From assembly GCA_009602725.1 (NCBI GenBank), contig WELB01000139.1, forward strand, positions 234,525 through 298,524: a stretch of DNA of 64,000 nucleotides, in the 5' to 3' direction. Below, one piece after another: positions 37,051 to 47,169 of the stretch. The position numbers and the translations under genes were made by a program. A model generated the notes under the pieces. The model did no database searches. It was not told the DNA's origin and worked only from the letters and a program-made list of their open reading frames with translations. The first letter of the stretch is position 1; the number at the start of each line of letters is the position of its first letter. The stretch is from Spirogloea muscicola. Taxonomy: Eukaryota > Streptophyta > Zygnematophyceae > Spirogloeales > Spirogloeaceae.

Positions 37051-37735
37051 GGGCTCTTCCAAAAGAAGAAGTGGCACTCCCAATGGGGGCAAGGAATGTG
37101 CTCGCCCATAGAGAAGAGTGGCTGGCAAAGCCAGCCCAAAAAGAATGGACAATATCCCAAGCCAAAGAAAGAGGAGCCGAAGAAGACCTACACTACAGTC
37201 CATGCCTTTGGACAAGGACGAAGACATCAGCCAGAGGACGCTCAGTACCCTCTAGTCAGGAGATGCAAGTCGGAGTAGCTAGCCGGGGCAAGGGCTGCGA
37301 AAAGCCAGCCCAAAAACAATTGACAAAGGTTCGAAGGGGCCGAAAAAGCGTGGAAAAGGGGGAGAAGGTTGTGGAAGAATAAAGTCCAAGAACTGGAAGA
37401 TCAAGACTTGTTCTTCCAGTAGAGGGCGATGGCTGCAATTGGCCAGTCCAACAAAAAGAGAATGAACAGGATTCGAAGGGGCCACTTAGAACTTAGAACC
37501 TGGCTTTTTGCGCCTTCCGGCTTCCTTCAGACCTTGTCCAGGCCTTTTTGTTTGGGCAGGCTTCTTTTCTGGGCTGGCTTTTCCAGCCCCTATCCTCAAT
37601 GGGCGAGCACTTTCTTACAGCCACCAGTCAATTTGGAAGCGCTGTTTGAATGGGCCAGAGAAAGAAGAAGGGCTCGCCCATTGAGGATAGGGGCACGAAA
37701 ATGCCAGCCCAAAAAGATGAACAAAGGACGAGAAG
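37051..37735. repeat. Hairpin units in both orientations
   Basis: Units at 37120-37145, 37285-37320, 37430-37450, 37565-37610 and 37660-37710, with GGGCTGG/CCAGCCC arms and the phrases GTGGCACTCCCAATGGGGGC or ATGGGCGAGC. No gene. Confidence 0.65.
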
Positions 37736-37737
37736 GA

Positions 37738-39165
37738 AGAAGTGGCACTCCCAATGGGGGCAAGGGCTGCGAAAAGCCAGCCCAAAAAGAATTCACAAAG
37801 GTTCAGAGGGGCCTAAGAGCGGTGAGCAGCTACAAAGGGGCCTGAGGATGCAATGGTAAAACAGGGGGAGGATGGATCGCTCAATAAGTACGAGTGAGGA
37901 GCCTAAGATCCGACAGACTAGCAGCCGGGAAGCTATCACCCTGACGAAAGCCAGAGCCCGCAGCGAGAGCACGGCCAGCTCGCAGATGCAGAGCGTGGGC
38001 CATGGACCGCTGCAGGGATACAGAGAGGCGCATCCGATATACCTGAGCCCACGAGCCCGCGGCGTTGAAGTCGGCTGGCTCGCGGCGTCTGCGGGACACA
38101 GCCCGCCGCGCAAGCCTAGCCAATAGGTCAAGCCACTGGGACCCAAGAGCCCCGTGCACGTCCACCGCCAAGCGGACGAACTCGTCGGCAGTGGGTGGTC
38201 GGAGTGCTTGGCCGCCTTGCAGCGAGCGGCCTTCGAGGCAGCGTGGCCGGCCCGCGAGGCAGAGAGCCCCAGGTTGGAGCGGTCGACCACATCGGTGGTG
38301 ACTACATCGGCTATGATCCGCGCGCCACCTCCCGGCGTGGACGCCACCAGGTCCACACGACGCGTATGGTGTCCGTCAGCCCTCTCGAGGATGGGCATGA
38401 CCGAGGCGTTCTCCATCCTGGAAAGGCAGCGAGCCAGTCGCCACCTCCTCCACAACCTGCTGCAGCAGGGGCCGCCCATCATGGAGGAAGCGCTGCGCCA
38501 CCGACGTGGCGACCTGTGCCCAACTGCCGAGGAATGCTGGCCTGCAGACGCGCGCGAGCGAGCGGCAGCCGAGGCCGCCCTGGCCAGGGGGCAGTGTGGC
38601 CTGGAGCGTAGCGGCTGACGAGGCAAGGAAGCCATCGTGGCGGATGAGGGCCGCCGCGCCCTCCATGACCCCCGCGTCGATTGTGGTGTAGGCCGCCAGC
38701 ACCGCGGGGCAGGGAGGGGTCGTCCGCGCCAAGTAGTGAGGACGCTGCACAATGCATCGATTGAGCATGGCAAGCGCCAGCTGCATGTCCTGCAGCTCGG
38801 GGAGGCGGGCCACTGGCTGGAGGTGCTCCTGAAGGCGGACGCGCAGTTGCCCGTCGACGAACGCTGGCGTGCCGAACGGGACCCCAAGGATGGTGAGGCC
38901 GCTTGGGGGAGTTTGGCACCCAGGCGGCAGGGGCAAGGCGGCAGGGAGGACATGCGGCGACCACGCGGTACACTTCTCCGGGCGGATGGTCATGCCAAAG
39001 GCGGCCAGCTGCTGCTGGAAGGTGACGGTGGCTGCCGAGACGTCCCCCGGGCTGCCGACGAGCGTGGTGTCGTCGGCGTAGGACGGCAGAAGGACGCCGG
39101 GGTGCGCCGCCGCGGTGGCCCTGAGAGCGCGGCTGTGAGCCAGCGCGAGAAGGGGCCAGGGAAAG
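37738..39165 (-). mobile_element. LINE with reverse transcriptase and endonuclease-like C-terminus, decayed
   Basis: The longest copy in the window. The minus frame 39203-38376 carries the RT catalytic block SYADDTTLVG (39066-39083), then LAAFGMTIRPEKC and a thumb-like region. A frameshift near 38390 leads to RADGHHTRRVDLVASTPGGG, ARIIADVVTTDVVDRS and KAARCKAAKHSDHPLP, where spaced D, D and K resemble a restriction-like (PD-D/ExK) endonuclease. A second shift near 38180 leads to LAVDVHGALGSQWLDLLARL, QVYRMRLSVSLQRSMAHALH and the end LSDLRLLTRTY (stop 37881-37883). The 3' UTR closes with hairpin GGGCTGGCTTTTCGCAGCCC (about 37773-37792). 5'-truncated just before the YADD motif, where it abuts another tail. 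Confidence 0.8.
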
Positions 39166-39420
39166 CTCTGAAGCACACAGTGAATCAAGTAGCCACGACG
39201 CACTCAGTAACCTTCTGTCGCCATTCGGCTCTTCTTGACCTTGTCCATTCCTTTTGGGCTGGCTTCTCCCAGCCACCAGTCAATTCGGCCGCGCTTTTCC
39301 CCCTTCTGTTGAGCGGCCGCAGGTCGGAGAAACTAGTCTCCAGGTAGCGAGTAGCATCGCCGAAGAGGAGAAGGGGCCGCCCATTGAGGATAGGGGCTGG
39401 AAAAGCCAGCCCAAAAAAGA
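39166..39420. repeat. Joined LINE tail ends, opposite orientations
   Basis: Minus-sense LINE 3' sequence (rc of CACTCAGTAACC) meets a plus-sense hairpin unit (GGGCTGGCTTCTCCCAGCC, CACCAGTCAATTCGGCCGCG, 39257-39295) and a minus-sense unit at 39370-39415. No gene. Confidence 0.6.
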
Positions 39421-39489
39421 ATGACCACAGTACAAAGAGCCGAAGAGGGGCTTTCCTTCTTGCTGTTTGCCATGAGAAAGAATCAACTA

Positions 39490-40236
39490 ACTGTAGCTCA
39501 GAGGCGGGCCCCGTTCCGCCGGGTTACGATGGGCACGGCCACAGCACGCGAGCGAGCGCGCACGCAGCGGGGGGCAGGTGTGCATTGGCAAGCACAGGAG
39601 CCCGGGTCTCAACACGACAACATCATCCTGGCGCGTTCCGACCTACTCGGCCAAATCACCGACCAGGGTGCAATCGGCCGCCCAGAGGGGGTGCGGGCAG
39701 GCTCCAGCAGGCGGCTCCTGGCGCAGCTCAGGAAGGGAAGGTGCAGCAGAGCCAGGGACGTCGGCACGTCGTCATGCGAGGACCGTCCAGGGCGGATCCG
39801 CCGGACCGCGACATCGGGGCGTGCGCCAGGGCGGGATGCCGCCCGCTCGGGCTTCATCAGGAACCTCGCACAGACGAGGGAGCTTGGGACCCACTTCCAG
39901 GAGCCCAGCATCTCTGATCTGCGGCTGCTTAGCAGGGGTTACTGAGTGTCTCGTAGCAGCTTTGTTTCTGTTACTTAGCGCTTCCCCTGGCCCCCTTCTC
40001 GTACTCTGTTCATTCTTTTTCGGGCTGGTTGTTCCAGCCCCTATTCTCAACGGGCGAGCACTTTCTTCTGCTGGGTCCAGGCGCCGGAGGCCCCGCAGGA
40101 CGGCGGAGCTGGTAGAAAAAGAAGAAAAAGGCCAACCCGCCCCAACCGGGCCTCATCCAGCGACTCCTCCCCCCCCCCCAACTCGACCAGTCCCCCAGCA
40201 GCCGCAGCCCGCCTCTCTGCTCTCACGACGGCAGCC
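39490..40236 (+). promoter_or_regulatory. Upstream region of copy F, with insertion
   Basis: Shared with the region before copy G (46605-47169): CCCCGTTCCG, CACAAGCACAGG or CAAGCACAGGAGCC, CTCCTGGCGCG and, next to the start, CTCTGCTCTCACGACGGCAG. The two are interrupted at 39886-40067 by a LINE tail. Presumed promoter. Confidence 0.6.
39886..40067 (+). mobile_element. LINE 3' tail inserted in copy F promoter
   Basis: Copy G runs GGGAGCTTCTGCTGG without a break. Here GGGAGCTT is followed by GGGACCCACTTCCAGG, the DLRLLSRGY-coding tail (stop 39943-39945), hairpin GGGCTGGTTGTTCCAGCCCC and GGGCGAGCACTTTCTT before CTGCTGGG resumes. Confidence 0.8.
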
Positions 40237-41717
40237 ATGGCCGCCGCCGCCGCGCCCCGCGCCGCCGCCTCGCTGCTGCTGGCCGCGGCGCTGGCTCTGG
40301 CGCTGGGCGCCGCTCCCGCCGCCGCGACCTGGTACGGCTCCGGCGTCGTCTTCTGCAACACCTGCTGGACGGGCGCGTACAACGCCAGCCAGGGCGACGC
40401 CTACGTCAAGGGCGCCACGGTGCAGTCCTACTGCCTCGTCAACGGCGCCAAGACCGCCACCACCTACACCGCCACCACGGACTCCAATGGCTACTTCGAG
40501 GTCCTCTTCGACTTTCTGGCACCGTTCCTGCCCAAGTTCCAGGGCTGCTTCGTCAAGCTGGTGTCCGCGCCCGCCGGCTCCTCGTGCTCCGTCGTGGGCT
40601 CGTGCAACAACGGCGATACAACGGGTGACAACATTCAGGACTCCAGCGGCAACTGTAACAAGGAGCAGCAGTACAATGTCGGGCCCTTCTGCCTCAAGCC
40701 CGCAGCGCTGGACTCCACCAAGTGCAAGGGCGCTGGCGTCAAGGGCGACCCCCACTTTACCGGCGCGGATTCCGTCGCCTTCGACTTCACCGGTGAGCTT
40801 CGCGCACCGACCCTCTCCTCTGGGCGCTGTGCTGCGCATTGGTGTCCTGCTTTACTTGTGATCGGTGTTGGTGCGTCCGGACATGTGAGTATGACTTCAT
40901 GAAATACGTGCAGAAGTGATTGATGTACTGACTTGAACACGTTTGCAGACACCGAGACAATGCAAACGTCTGGCCGATCACCTGTCCTGCTTGCTCTCCT
41001 GCAGGCGCGCCTGGGAATGACTACTGCATGGTGACGGACGAGAGGCTGCAGGTGAACATGCACCTGGACGGCCGCGTCGAGGGCCCCACCACGTACTCGT
41101 GGATCAAGCAGCTGGGCGTGGTCTTTGACGGCCACACGGTCGTCCTCGCGGCGCGCAACGGCGCCGAGCCTGAGCGCGGCGCGGGCTACATGCGCTCCAT
41201 CCACGTCGACGACCGCGCTGTGCGCCTTGCCGAGGGCGAGCGCTTTGTGACGCGCGACGCCGCTTTGGCACTCACCTTCCTCGGCCATGGCCTGGACGGT
41301 GACGACGACGTCGACCGCTACGAGCTCTCCGTCGTGGGCGTCGCGGACCTGGTGCTCAAGCTGCGGCCCGAGGTCCCTGAGCTCCGCACCGAGCTGGATG
41401 CGTACGTGCACTTCTCCGTGGACATGGTGTCAGCCGTGGGCCTGTCGTCCAACCCCCACGGCGTGCTCGGCCAGACGTTCCGGGTCGACCAGAAGGACCG
41501 CCACTTCGCATATGTGCGTGAGTGGAGCCCGCTGCTCCAGGTCTGGCAGGTTGCCGGCCCCAACGGCTATGGCTTCCTCGACGGCGCGCCAGAGGACTAC
41601 CTCACCTCCGGCCTTCTCGCTGCTGACTGCAAGTTCTCGCGTTTCAGCGCCACCAAGGCTGCCGCTCACCATGCAGGCCAGCGCGCCGCTGTCTCTTCCC
41701 GCAAGATGCTCTCTTAG
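40237..41717 (+). CDS. Array copy F: secreted Ole e 1-like / root-cap-like protein
   Basis: Exons 40237-40792 and 41005-41717, intron 212 bp, phase 1; 422 aa. Residues 1-30 form the signal peptide (SLLLAAALALALGAAPAAA). The Ole e 1-like domain spans about 31-160: VVFCNTCWTGAYNASQGDAY, QSYCLVNG, TDSNGYFEVLFDF, GCFVKLVSAPAGSSC, then CNNGD and NCNKEQQ. GDPHFTGADSVAFDF starts at about residue 170. The root-cap-like domain fills about 190-400 with DERLQVNMHLDGRV, YSWIKQLGVVFDG, HVHFSVDMVSAVGLS-type strand, HGVLGQTFR and YLTSGLLAADCKFSRF. One N-glycosylation sequon (NAS) is kept in all copies. Intact, though its upstream region is split by a LINE tail. Confidence 0.9.
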
Positions 41718-42935
41718 CTGGCCCCACTTGGCCACCGCAAGTATCGCAAGCTTCAGGTTCTTCATTCATTGCTTAGCGTATGCTAGGCTGCACAGAAGCC
41801 GCCCAGCCAAGTTTACCCAGCAGCTTGATGCTGACCGGGGAACATTGCCTACACGCACTGTCCTCTTGTCACCACCCGGCTGAGGTGCTTGCTCTTCGCT
41901 TCTGCCACCACCACTGGTGGTGTACAAGGGTGCGTATTTTTAACCTTGGGGTGCAAGTAGCGCTGTCGCGCCAAGTTCCTTAGAGGTCGTCCAATATCCT
42001 GCTTGGTATGTAGGTTGATTACTGTCTACCCAGCCAATCTTGACTTCTGGGTAGACCGTGACTTCCTCCTTTAACCGTGTATCTTGTACAATATGATTTA
42101 ATGGATCCAGTTATCCGTTCAAGATCTCCTTCCACTATATACCTGTATATATCTGTAAGTCAAGCCTCGTTGGAGGTGTGTTTTGAAGTACACGCCCAGA
42201 TTGCAGCCAACCGCATAATGACATGCATGTGCTCTCAGCATCTTGTTATTCAATGCTGTCAGTCATATAAGGACGTGTAAGAATCTTGTCAACAAGTTAC
42301 TGGGCTTCACGACATTCTGACTTGATTGTATTTGTCTCTGAGTGATGATATTACTTTTATCTGCCCACTGTGGTGGCTTTCATCGAGATTTTCATGCTCG
42401 TTAAGAAAATCTGGCCCGTGGCAACCTGAATCAAACTGCAGACTCACAGCCTTTGAAATGATGTTCTACTCAAAAACCCCCATCGTTGAGAAATCCCATC
42501 GTTGTAAGTAAAAAGCTTACCGACCCCACTACTTCCTCTGGACTAGTCAGACTCATTAGCAGACTAGTCGTCAAATTCCTTGTGTATCGTATCCCTGGGC
42601 AACAAAACACCCCGCAGCAGCAAATCAGCGCTTCAGCACATTAGCACATCAGAGGTAGAACCCTGTTGGCCGAGTTTCCACTAGTCAATATCTTCCGAAA
42701 TGAAAGTAGTCAGAAGGATCCAACGCTCTTCATACGGGGTCACTAGTTCACTCTTCCCCGAAATCCAAGAAATTCAACGAATCTAACGAAGCTGTATACG
42801 AGACCTGCAGTACAGCAATATCCGAGGGAGCTCTAAAGCCCGCCACCCCCCCAAGTGTGCAACACAACCCCAGCCAATCTTCCTTCTTAGCCCCACTCGC
42901 AAGGTCTGCCCATGAGGTTCCCTTCCATATTTACG
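41718..42935 (+). repeat. 3' flank of copy F, paralogous to flank of copy E
   Basis: See flank of E. No gene seen; TGTAAG at about 42277 is a possible UGUAA-type poly(A) signal, also at about 33947 in the E flank. Confidence 0.8.
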
Positions 42936-44600
42936 TTGCATTGGAGTAACCTGCCGCCAGTGTCTCCTGCAGCTATTAAGCGCGCTGCAACCACAAGTTG
43001 CTTACCAAATGCCGGGGTCCCAACTGCGTCTTCGTACAACAAGCACGAGGTCGCATCATTCAGTAGGCATGCTACGTGGCGAAGGCATTCGGGTGAACTT
43101 CAGTTAGCCTTCCATTGGCCTCTCAAGAGCCGACATCATAAGCTTAGTCTGAGCAGGAGCTCTTCATTTGCAGCTTCAGTTGTACTTCTTGACGGCCAAA
43201 ATGTTCCCCTGCGACTAAGACCCACGGTGCTGCTGAGATGGGTTTACAAGCGGCACCGATCTTTCTGCTGCTGCCTATTGCTACCTGAGTACTCGTACAG
43301 GCCTTGCTCACAGTGCTGGCCTTGATTGCAAGATTGATGGTAGACGCATGCAATTGATATGATCGTACCACAATATGTGCGAGCTGATACACTTGGTCTC
43401 TCATGTGACAGTTGTAGCACCTGGAACTCGTAACAGAAGCACACGTCGAAATAAGAGGTTGCTGGTCGAGCTAAGTGCATTGGCACAAGCGAGTTAGGTG
43501 AAGCAGGCAGGCGTACAAGCCTGATCGTAAGGCAAAGCGCCTCAGCCTGCACACTGTGTTCATGTGGTGGGCACAGATAGGCGTACAAGCTTAAGCTTCT
43601 ATAGTTCCTACAGCAGATTGCTATAAGGCAAGTGGCCATTACAATAAGCAAGAGAAGGAATAGCATCGAAAGCGAGCTGCGGCAGAGCACCTTAGCTAAG
43701 TGGACGTGTTTTGTGTTTCTTATTATCTTTTTTCAACATTAACTATTTCAGGACTTGTGAAAGCAGATTGGTCTTCAGCTGTGCTTGAGCTGAGGTGAGC
43801 ACACTGGCGTTTGTGGCAAAGGCTGGTGAGATGTAGCTGCAGCTGGGGGCACAAGCGTGTGTCAGGTCCAGCTAGCAGTCGCTAGTAAGCAGAAGAATTC
43901 GAGCGATGAACGACGTAAAGGGCCACTGGGACCCCTCAGTCTGGCCTCCTGCTCTAAACAGCAAGTGATAGCTGGATGTGCCGCAGGGCGTTGTGACATG
44001 CCCGTGTAACGTGCAATGGTCCAAGGAGAGGACAGGGTGGCTTACCAGGGTGTGGACAGGACTCTCCGAAGAGGTTTCTTTATCCACTCGGCTCCTGCTG
44101 ATTATGCTCATAAACCAAAGCAGTGGCCATTACACGGTCTGACCCCCTAAATCAGTGAGCTGGGAGCCGATATAGTGCGGGCGACCAGAGTCGGGCGCCC
44201 CTTTTCCATGTGGATGTAATTGACTTTGTGCTAAAGTTCCTCCCGTTTACTCCCTCCTGTTACTCAATTTGTCATGGTCGATCTACCAAATCCGCATCTA
44301 GGCACTGAGCCGCGGTCGCCGGTCGTCCCTGGCGCTCCGATCCAGTCCGGCCAGTCCGTCGCCGGCTTGTCGCTTTCGCGGCGTGGAAGAAGCTCTATGG
44401 AAGAGAAGCTCAGTAAAGAGGAGGAGGATGGCTGTGAAAGGCCAGCCCAACAGAGAGCATGGGAAGTGGCGGCAGAGGGTCGTCAGTTGAGGGTGGCCCT
44501 CGTGGGCATCATCCTCGTGCTCCGGCGCCCGTCCGGCGCGAGGAGCGAACCCCAAGCAAAATCTTAAAGCCCTTCATACCTTGACAACAGCTAAGGTCTG
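42936..44600. other. Unassigned; one hairpin unit
   Basis: No conserved protein recognised in 1.6 kb. A minus-sense hairpin unit (GGCTGTGAAAGGCCAGCCC) is at 44430-44448. Confidence 0.4.
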
Positions 44601-44614
44601 AACTCCTTTCTTGT

Positions 44615-44905
44615 CAGAGGTCAATGGCCCGTGCGCTGCACCTGCGTGCCGGCCGAGCCCTCGCTGCTGCCTCTGGCTCTGGCCAGGGGACGTCCTTCCA
44701 GGAACATAGCCTCTCTGACCTGAGACTGCTTAGCAGGGGTTACTGAGTAGTTCGTAGCTGCTTTGTTTCTTCTTGTGCGCTTCTTTCTTAGTGCTTCGCC
44801 TTGGTGCTTCGCCTGGCCCCCTTCTTCTTGGGCTTCTTGTACTCTGCTCATTCTTTTTTGGGCTGGCTGTTCCAGCCCCTATCCTCAATGGGCGAGCTCT
44901 TTCTT
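44615..44905 (+). mobile_element. LINE 3' tail, ends at single N
   Basis: Frame SMARALHLRAGRALAAASGS, then SFQEHSLSDLRLLSRGY with stop at 44743-44745; hairpin GGGCTGGCTGTTCCAGCCCC and ATGGGCGAGCTCTTTCTT at 44860-44905, meeting the N at 44906. Confidence 0.75.
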
Positions 44906-44906
44906 N
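44906..44906. other. Single-N assembly join
   Basis: Separates a LINE tail from the 3' part of 5.8S rRNA. Confidence 0.9.
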
Positions 44907-45050
44907 GGTATGCCCTCGGCCGAGGCCTCGGGCGCAATTTGCGTTCAAAGATTCGATGATTCACGGAATTCTGCAATTCACACTACGTATCGCATTTCGC
45001 TGCGTTCTTCATCGTTGCGAGAGCCAAGATATCCGTTGTTGAGAGTTGTA
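44907..45050 (-). rRNA. 5.8S rRNA, 3' end cut
   Basis: In the minus sense it reads the conserved ACAACTCTCAACAACGGATA, CGATGAAGAACGCAGCGAAA, TGTGAATTGCAGAATTCCGT and TTGAACGCAAATTGCGCCCG. About 144 of roughly 155 nt are present; the end is lost at the N, and ITS2 and 28S are absent. Confidence 0.95.
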
Positions 45051-45464
45051 CTGGGGTTTCACGCGGTCGGCCCCCTCGGGGAGCGTCTCGCAATCGCTTC
45101 ATCTGGTTGGCAGGGTTGGTTTGTGGTTGGGTCAAGTAGCCCCGGGGATGGGCCGGGGACGGCCCCGGAGGGCGCCCAGGTCCTCCCAAGGGGAGGGAAG
45201 TGGGGCGCCGCTCCGACGTCGACGCGACGGCCGACCCGAGTCGCACCGCCGAGCCGCGCGCCGAAGCGACGACAGTGGCGCCCACTTGGCGCCCGCGCCA
45301 CCAGCTCTCCCGCCTGTCGACGGCGGGCCGTGCCGCGTCACCGACGGTGAGGCGTCACGGGTCTGAGAAGCGCCGGCAGCCGCACCTTCCGATGCAGCCC
45401 CTCGGCAGACAGAATGAGTTCGCTGGGTTTGCCACCGACACAAGCGGGTAGCTTGATGTGTGTC
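45051..45464 (-). other. ITS1
   Basis: About 414-bp GC-rich spacer between the 18S 3' end and 5.8S. Confidence 0.9.
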
Positions 45465-46105
45465 AATGATCCTTCCGCAGGTTCACCTACGGAACGGTGA
45501 AAAGCTCTGCGGCATCGCGTCTCTCGTGCTTTCGCGTCTCGCCCGTCTCCGGGCGAGCCCGACTATATCTTAGGCACACCCCCCCGCCACCGGCAGGGGA
45601 GAGAGCACCCATCGCCATCTAGTCTGTGAACCGGTCATCCATTCGCCGCAGCGCGCTCGACGCTGCGGCGGGCAGGACCCGGCTGCGGATCGCCCATCGT
45701 CCCACGCGGTGGTGGGATGCATCTCCGACGTTGTCACCATACCCGAGGTCGTTAGCCTGGCCACCACGCCCTTTCGGGCCGCCGCTTGGTAGTCGGAGCT
45801 TCAGGGAGTCCCCGCAGTTTGACGATGTCGCCCCGCCCACGGCATGTCAGCCATGGATCGGGACCAGCGCTTCGGCCCGGCCATTCTTTTTCACGACGCG
45901 TGAGTCGCGGCCGGACACCCTTTCGGGCCGCTCAAGGCTTCGGTACGTGAAGGCTGGGAAGGATCCCTCGCGCCGCGTCATAAAGTACCCGGCAACCTTG
46001 TTACGACTTCTCCTTCCTCTAAACGATAAGGTTCAATGAACTTCTCACAGCGTCACCAGCGGCGAACCACCGGCGTCGCCGCGATCCGAAAACTTCACCG
46101 GATCG

Positions 46106-46153
<48 letters not shown>

Positions 46154-46154
46154 A

Positions 46155-46202
<48 letters not shown>

Positions 46203-46509
46203 TTAATAATTGCAATAATCTATCCCCATCACGATGAAATTTCAAAAGATTACCCGGACCTTTCGGCCCAGGTTATAAACTCATAGAATTCATCAGTGTA
46301 GCGCGCGTGCGGCCCAGAACATCTAAGGGCATCACAGACCTGTTATTGCCTCAAACTTCCATCGGCTAGACGCCGATAGTCCCTCTAAGAAGTTGGCCAG
46401 GAAGGAGAACCTTCGTGTAACTAGTTAGCAGGCTGAGGTCTGGTTCGTTAACGGAATTAACCAGACAAATCACTCCACCAACTAAGAACGGCCATGCACC
46501 ACCACCCAT
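45465..46509 (-). rRNA. 18S rRNA, 3' third only, with group I intron
   Basis: Exons 45995-46509 (515 nt) and 45465-45494 (30 nt). The minus sense starts ATGGGTGGTGGTGCATGGCC and includes ATTAACGGAATTAACC complement words, GGTGTGTACAAAG complement, GTCGTAACAAGG and the 3' end CGTAGGTGAACCTGCGGAAG, GATCATT. At 46510 the match to 18S stops abruptly and repeat-like sequence follows, so about 70% of the gene is missing at the 5' side. Either an orphan rDNA fragment in the array or an assembly chimera. Confidence 0.93.
45495..45994 (-). other. Group I (IC1-type) intron at 18S site S1506
   Basis: A 500-nt insert sits after AACAAGGT and before TTCCGTAGG, which is position 1506 in E. coli numbering. 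It begins with T and ends with G as group I introns do. Core elements in order in the minus sense: P/Q as AAACTGCGGGGACTCCC, R as TTCACAGACTAGATGGC, S as AAGATATAGTCGGGC. No homing-endonuclease frame fits in it. Self-splicing rRNA introns at this site are common in green algae. Confidence 0.92.
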
Positions 46510-47169
46510 TCGGAAAAGCCCACTTCTTCTACTTCCAATGCTAACCCCACAGAACCTGCAGAAGACCAGGTATAGCTATAGCCCTGACGAGAATCGATTA
46601 TAGCCCAGACGGCGGCCCCGTTCCGTCAAGACACGACTGGCAAGTGAGGCCGCAGGCACGCTTTGCGGCAGCCGGGGCGAAGTGTGGATTCACAAGCACA
46701 GGGGCCCAGAGCACAAGCTCCGACAACCGAACTCCTGGCGCGATCCGACCCGGGCCGCCGCGAGGGGCCTGACCTACTCGTCCGGCCTATCAGTCCAGGC
46801 GCAATCGGCCGCCCGGAAGTGCAGGTAGGCAGTGCAGCAAGCGGCTCCTGGCGCAGCACAGGGACGGCAGAATCAGCGCAGTGCCAGGAAAGCCGGCGCG
46901 CCGGCTTTGGAGGACGTCCGGGTCGGATACGGCAAGTCACAACATGGGAGCCGTCGGCCAGGCGGGATTCGGTTGCCTCGTCCTGGTCGGCCAGAGGTCT
47001 CGCACATGGGAGGGAGCTTCTGCTGGCTTCAGGTGCCGACGGCGCCGGTAGATAAAGGCAAACCAGCTCCCACAACCCAGCCTCGTCCAGCGACTCCCTC
47101 CCCCAGCCCCCCCAGTCGACCAGTCCCCCAGCAGCCGCAGCCCGCCTCTCTGCTCTCACGACGGCAGCC
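46510..47169 (+). promoter_or_regulatory. Upstream region of copy G
   Basis: From about 46605 this matches the region before copy F but lacks the LINE tail. GTAGATAAAGG at 47048-47058, about 115 bases before the ATG, is a TATA-like candidate. Confidence 0.55.

Noticed and set aside
39578-40861. 427-codon frame overlapping copy F
   Set aside because: Alternative frame of copy F exon 1 (Pro/Arg/Ser-rich shadow) fused with upstream repeat.
45059-46245. Several open frames of 70-140 codons over the rDNA block
   Set aside because: They lie in 5.8S, ITS1, 18S and the group I intron; none is a homing endonuclease (no LAGLIDADG or His-Cys box).
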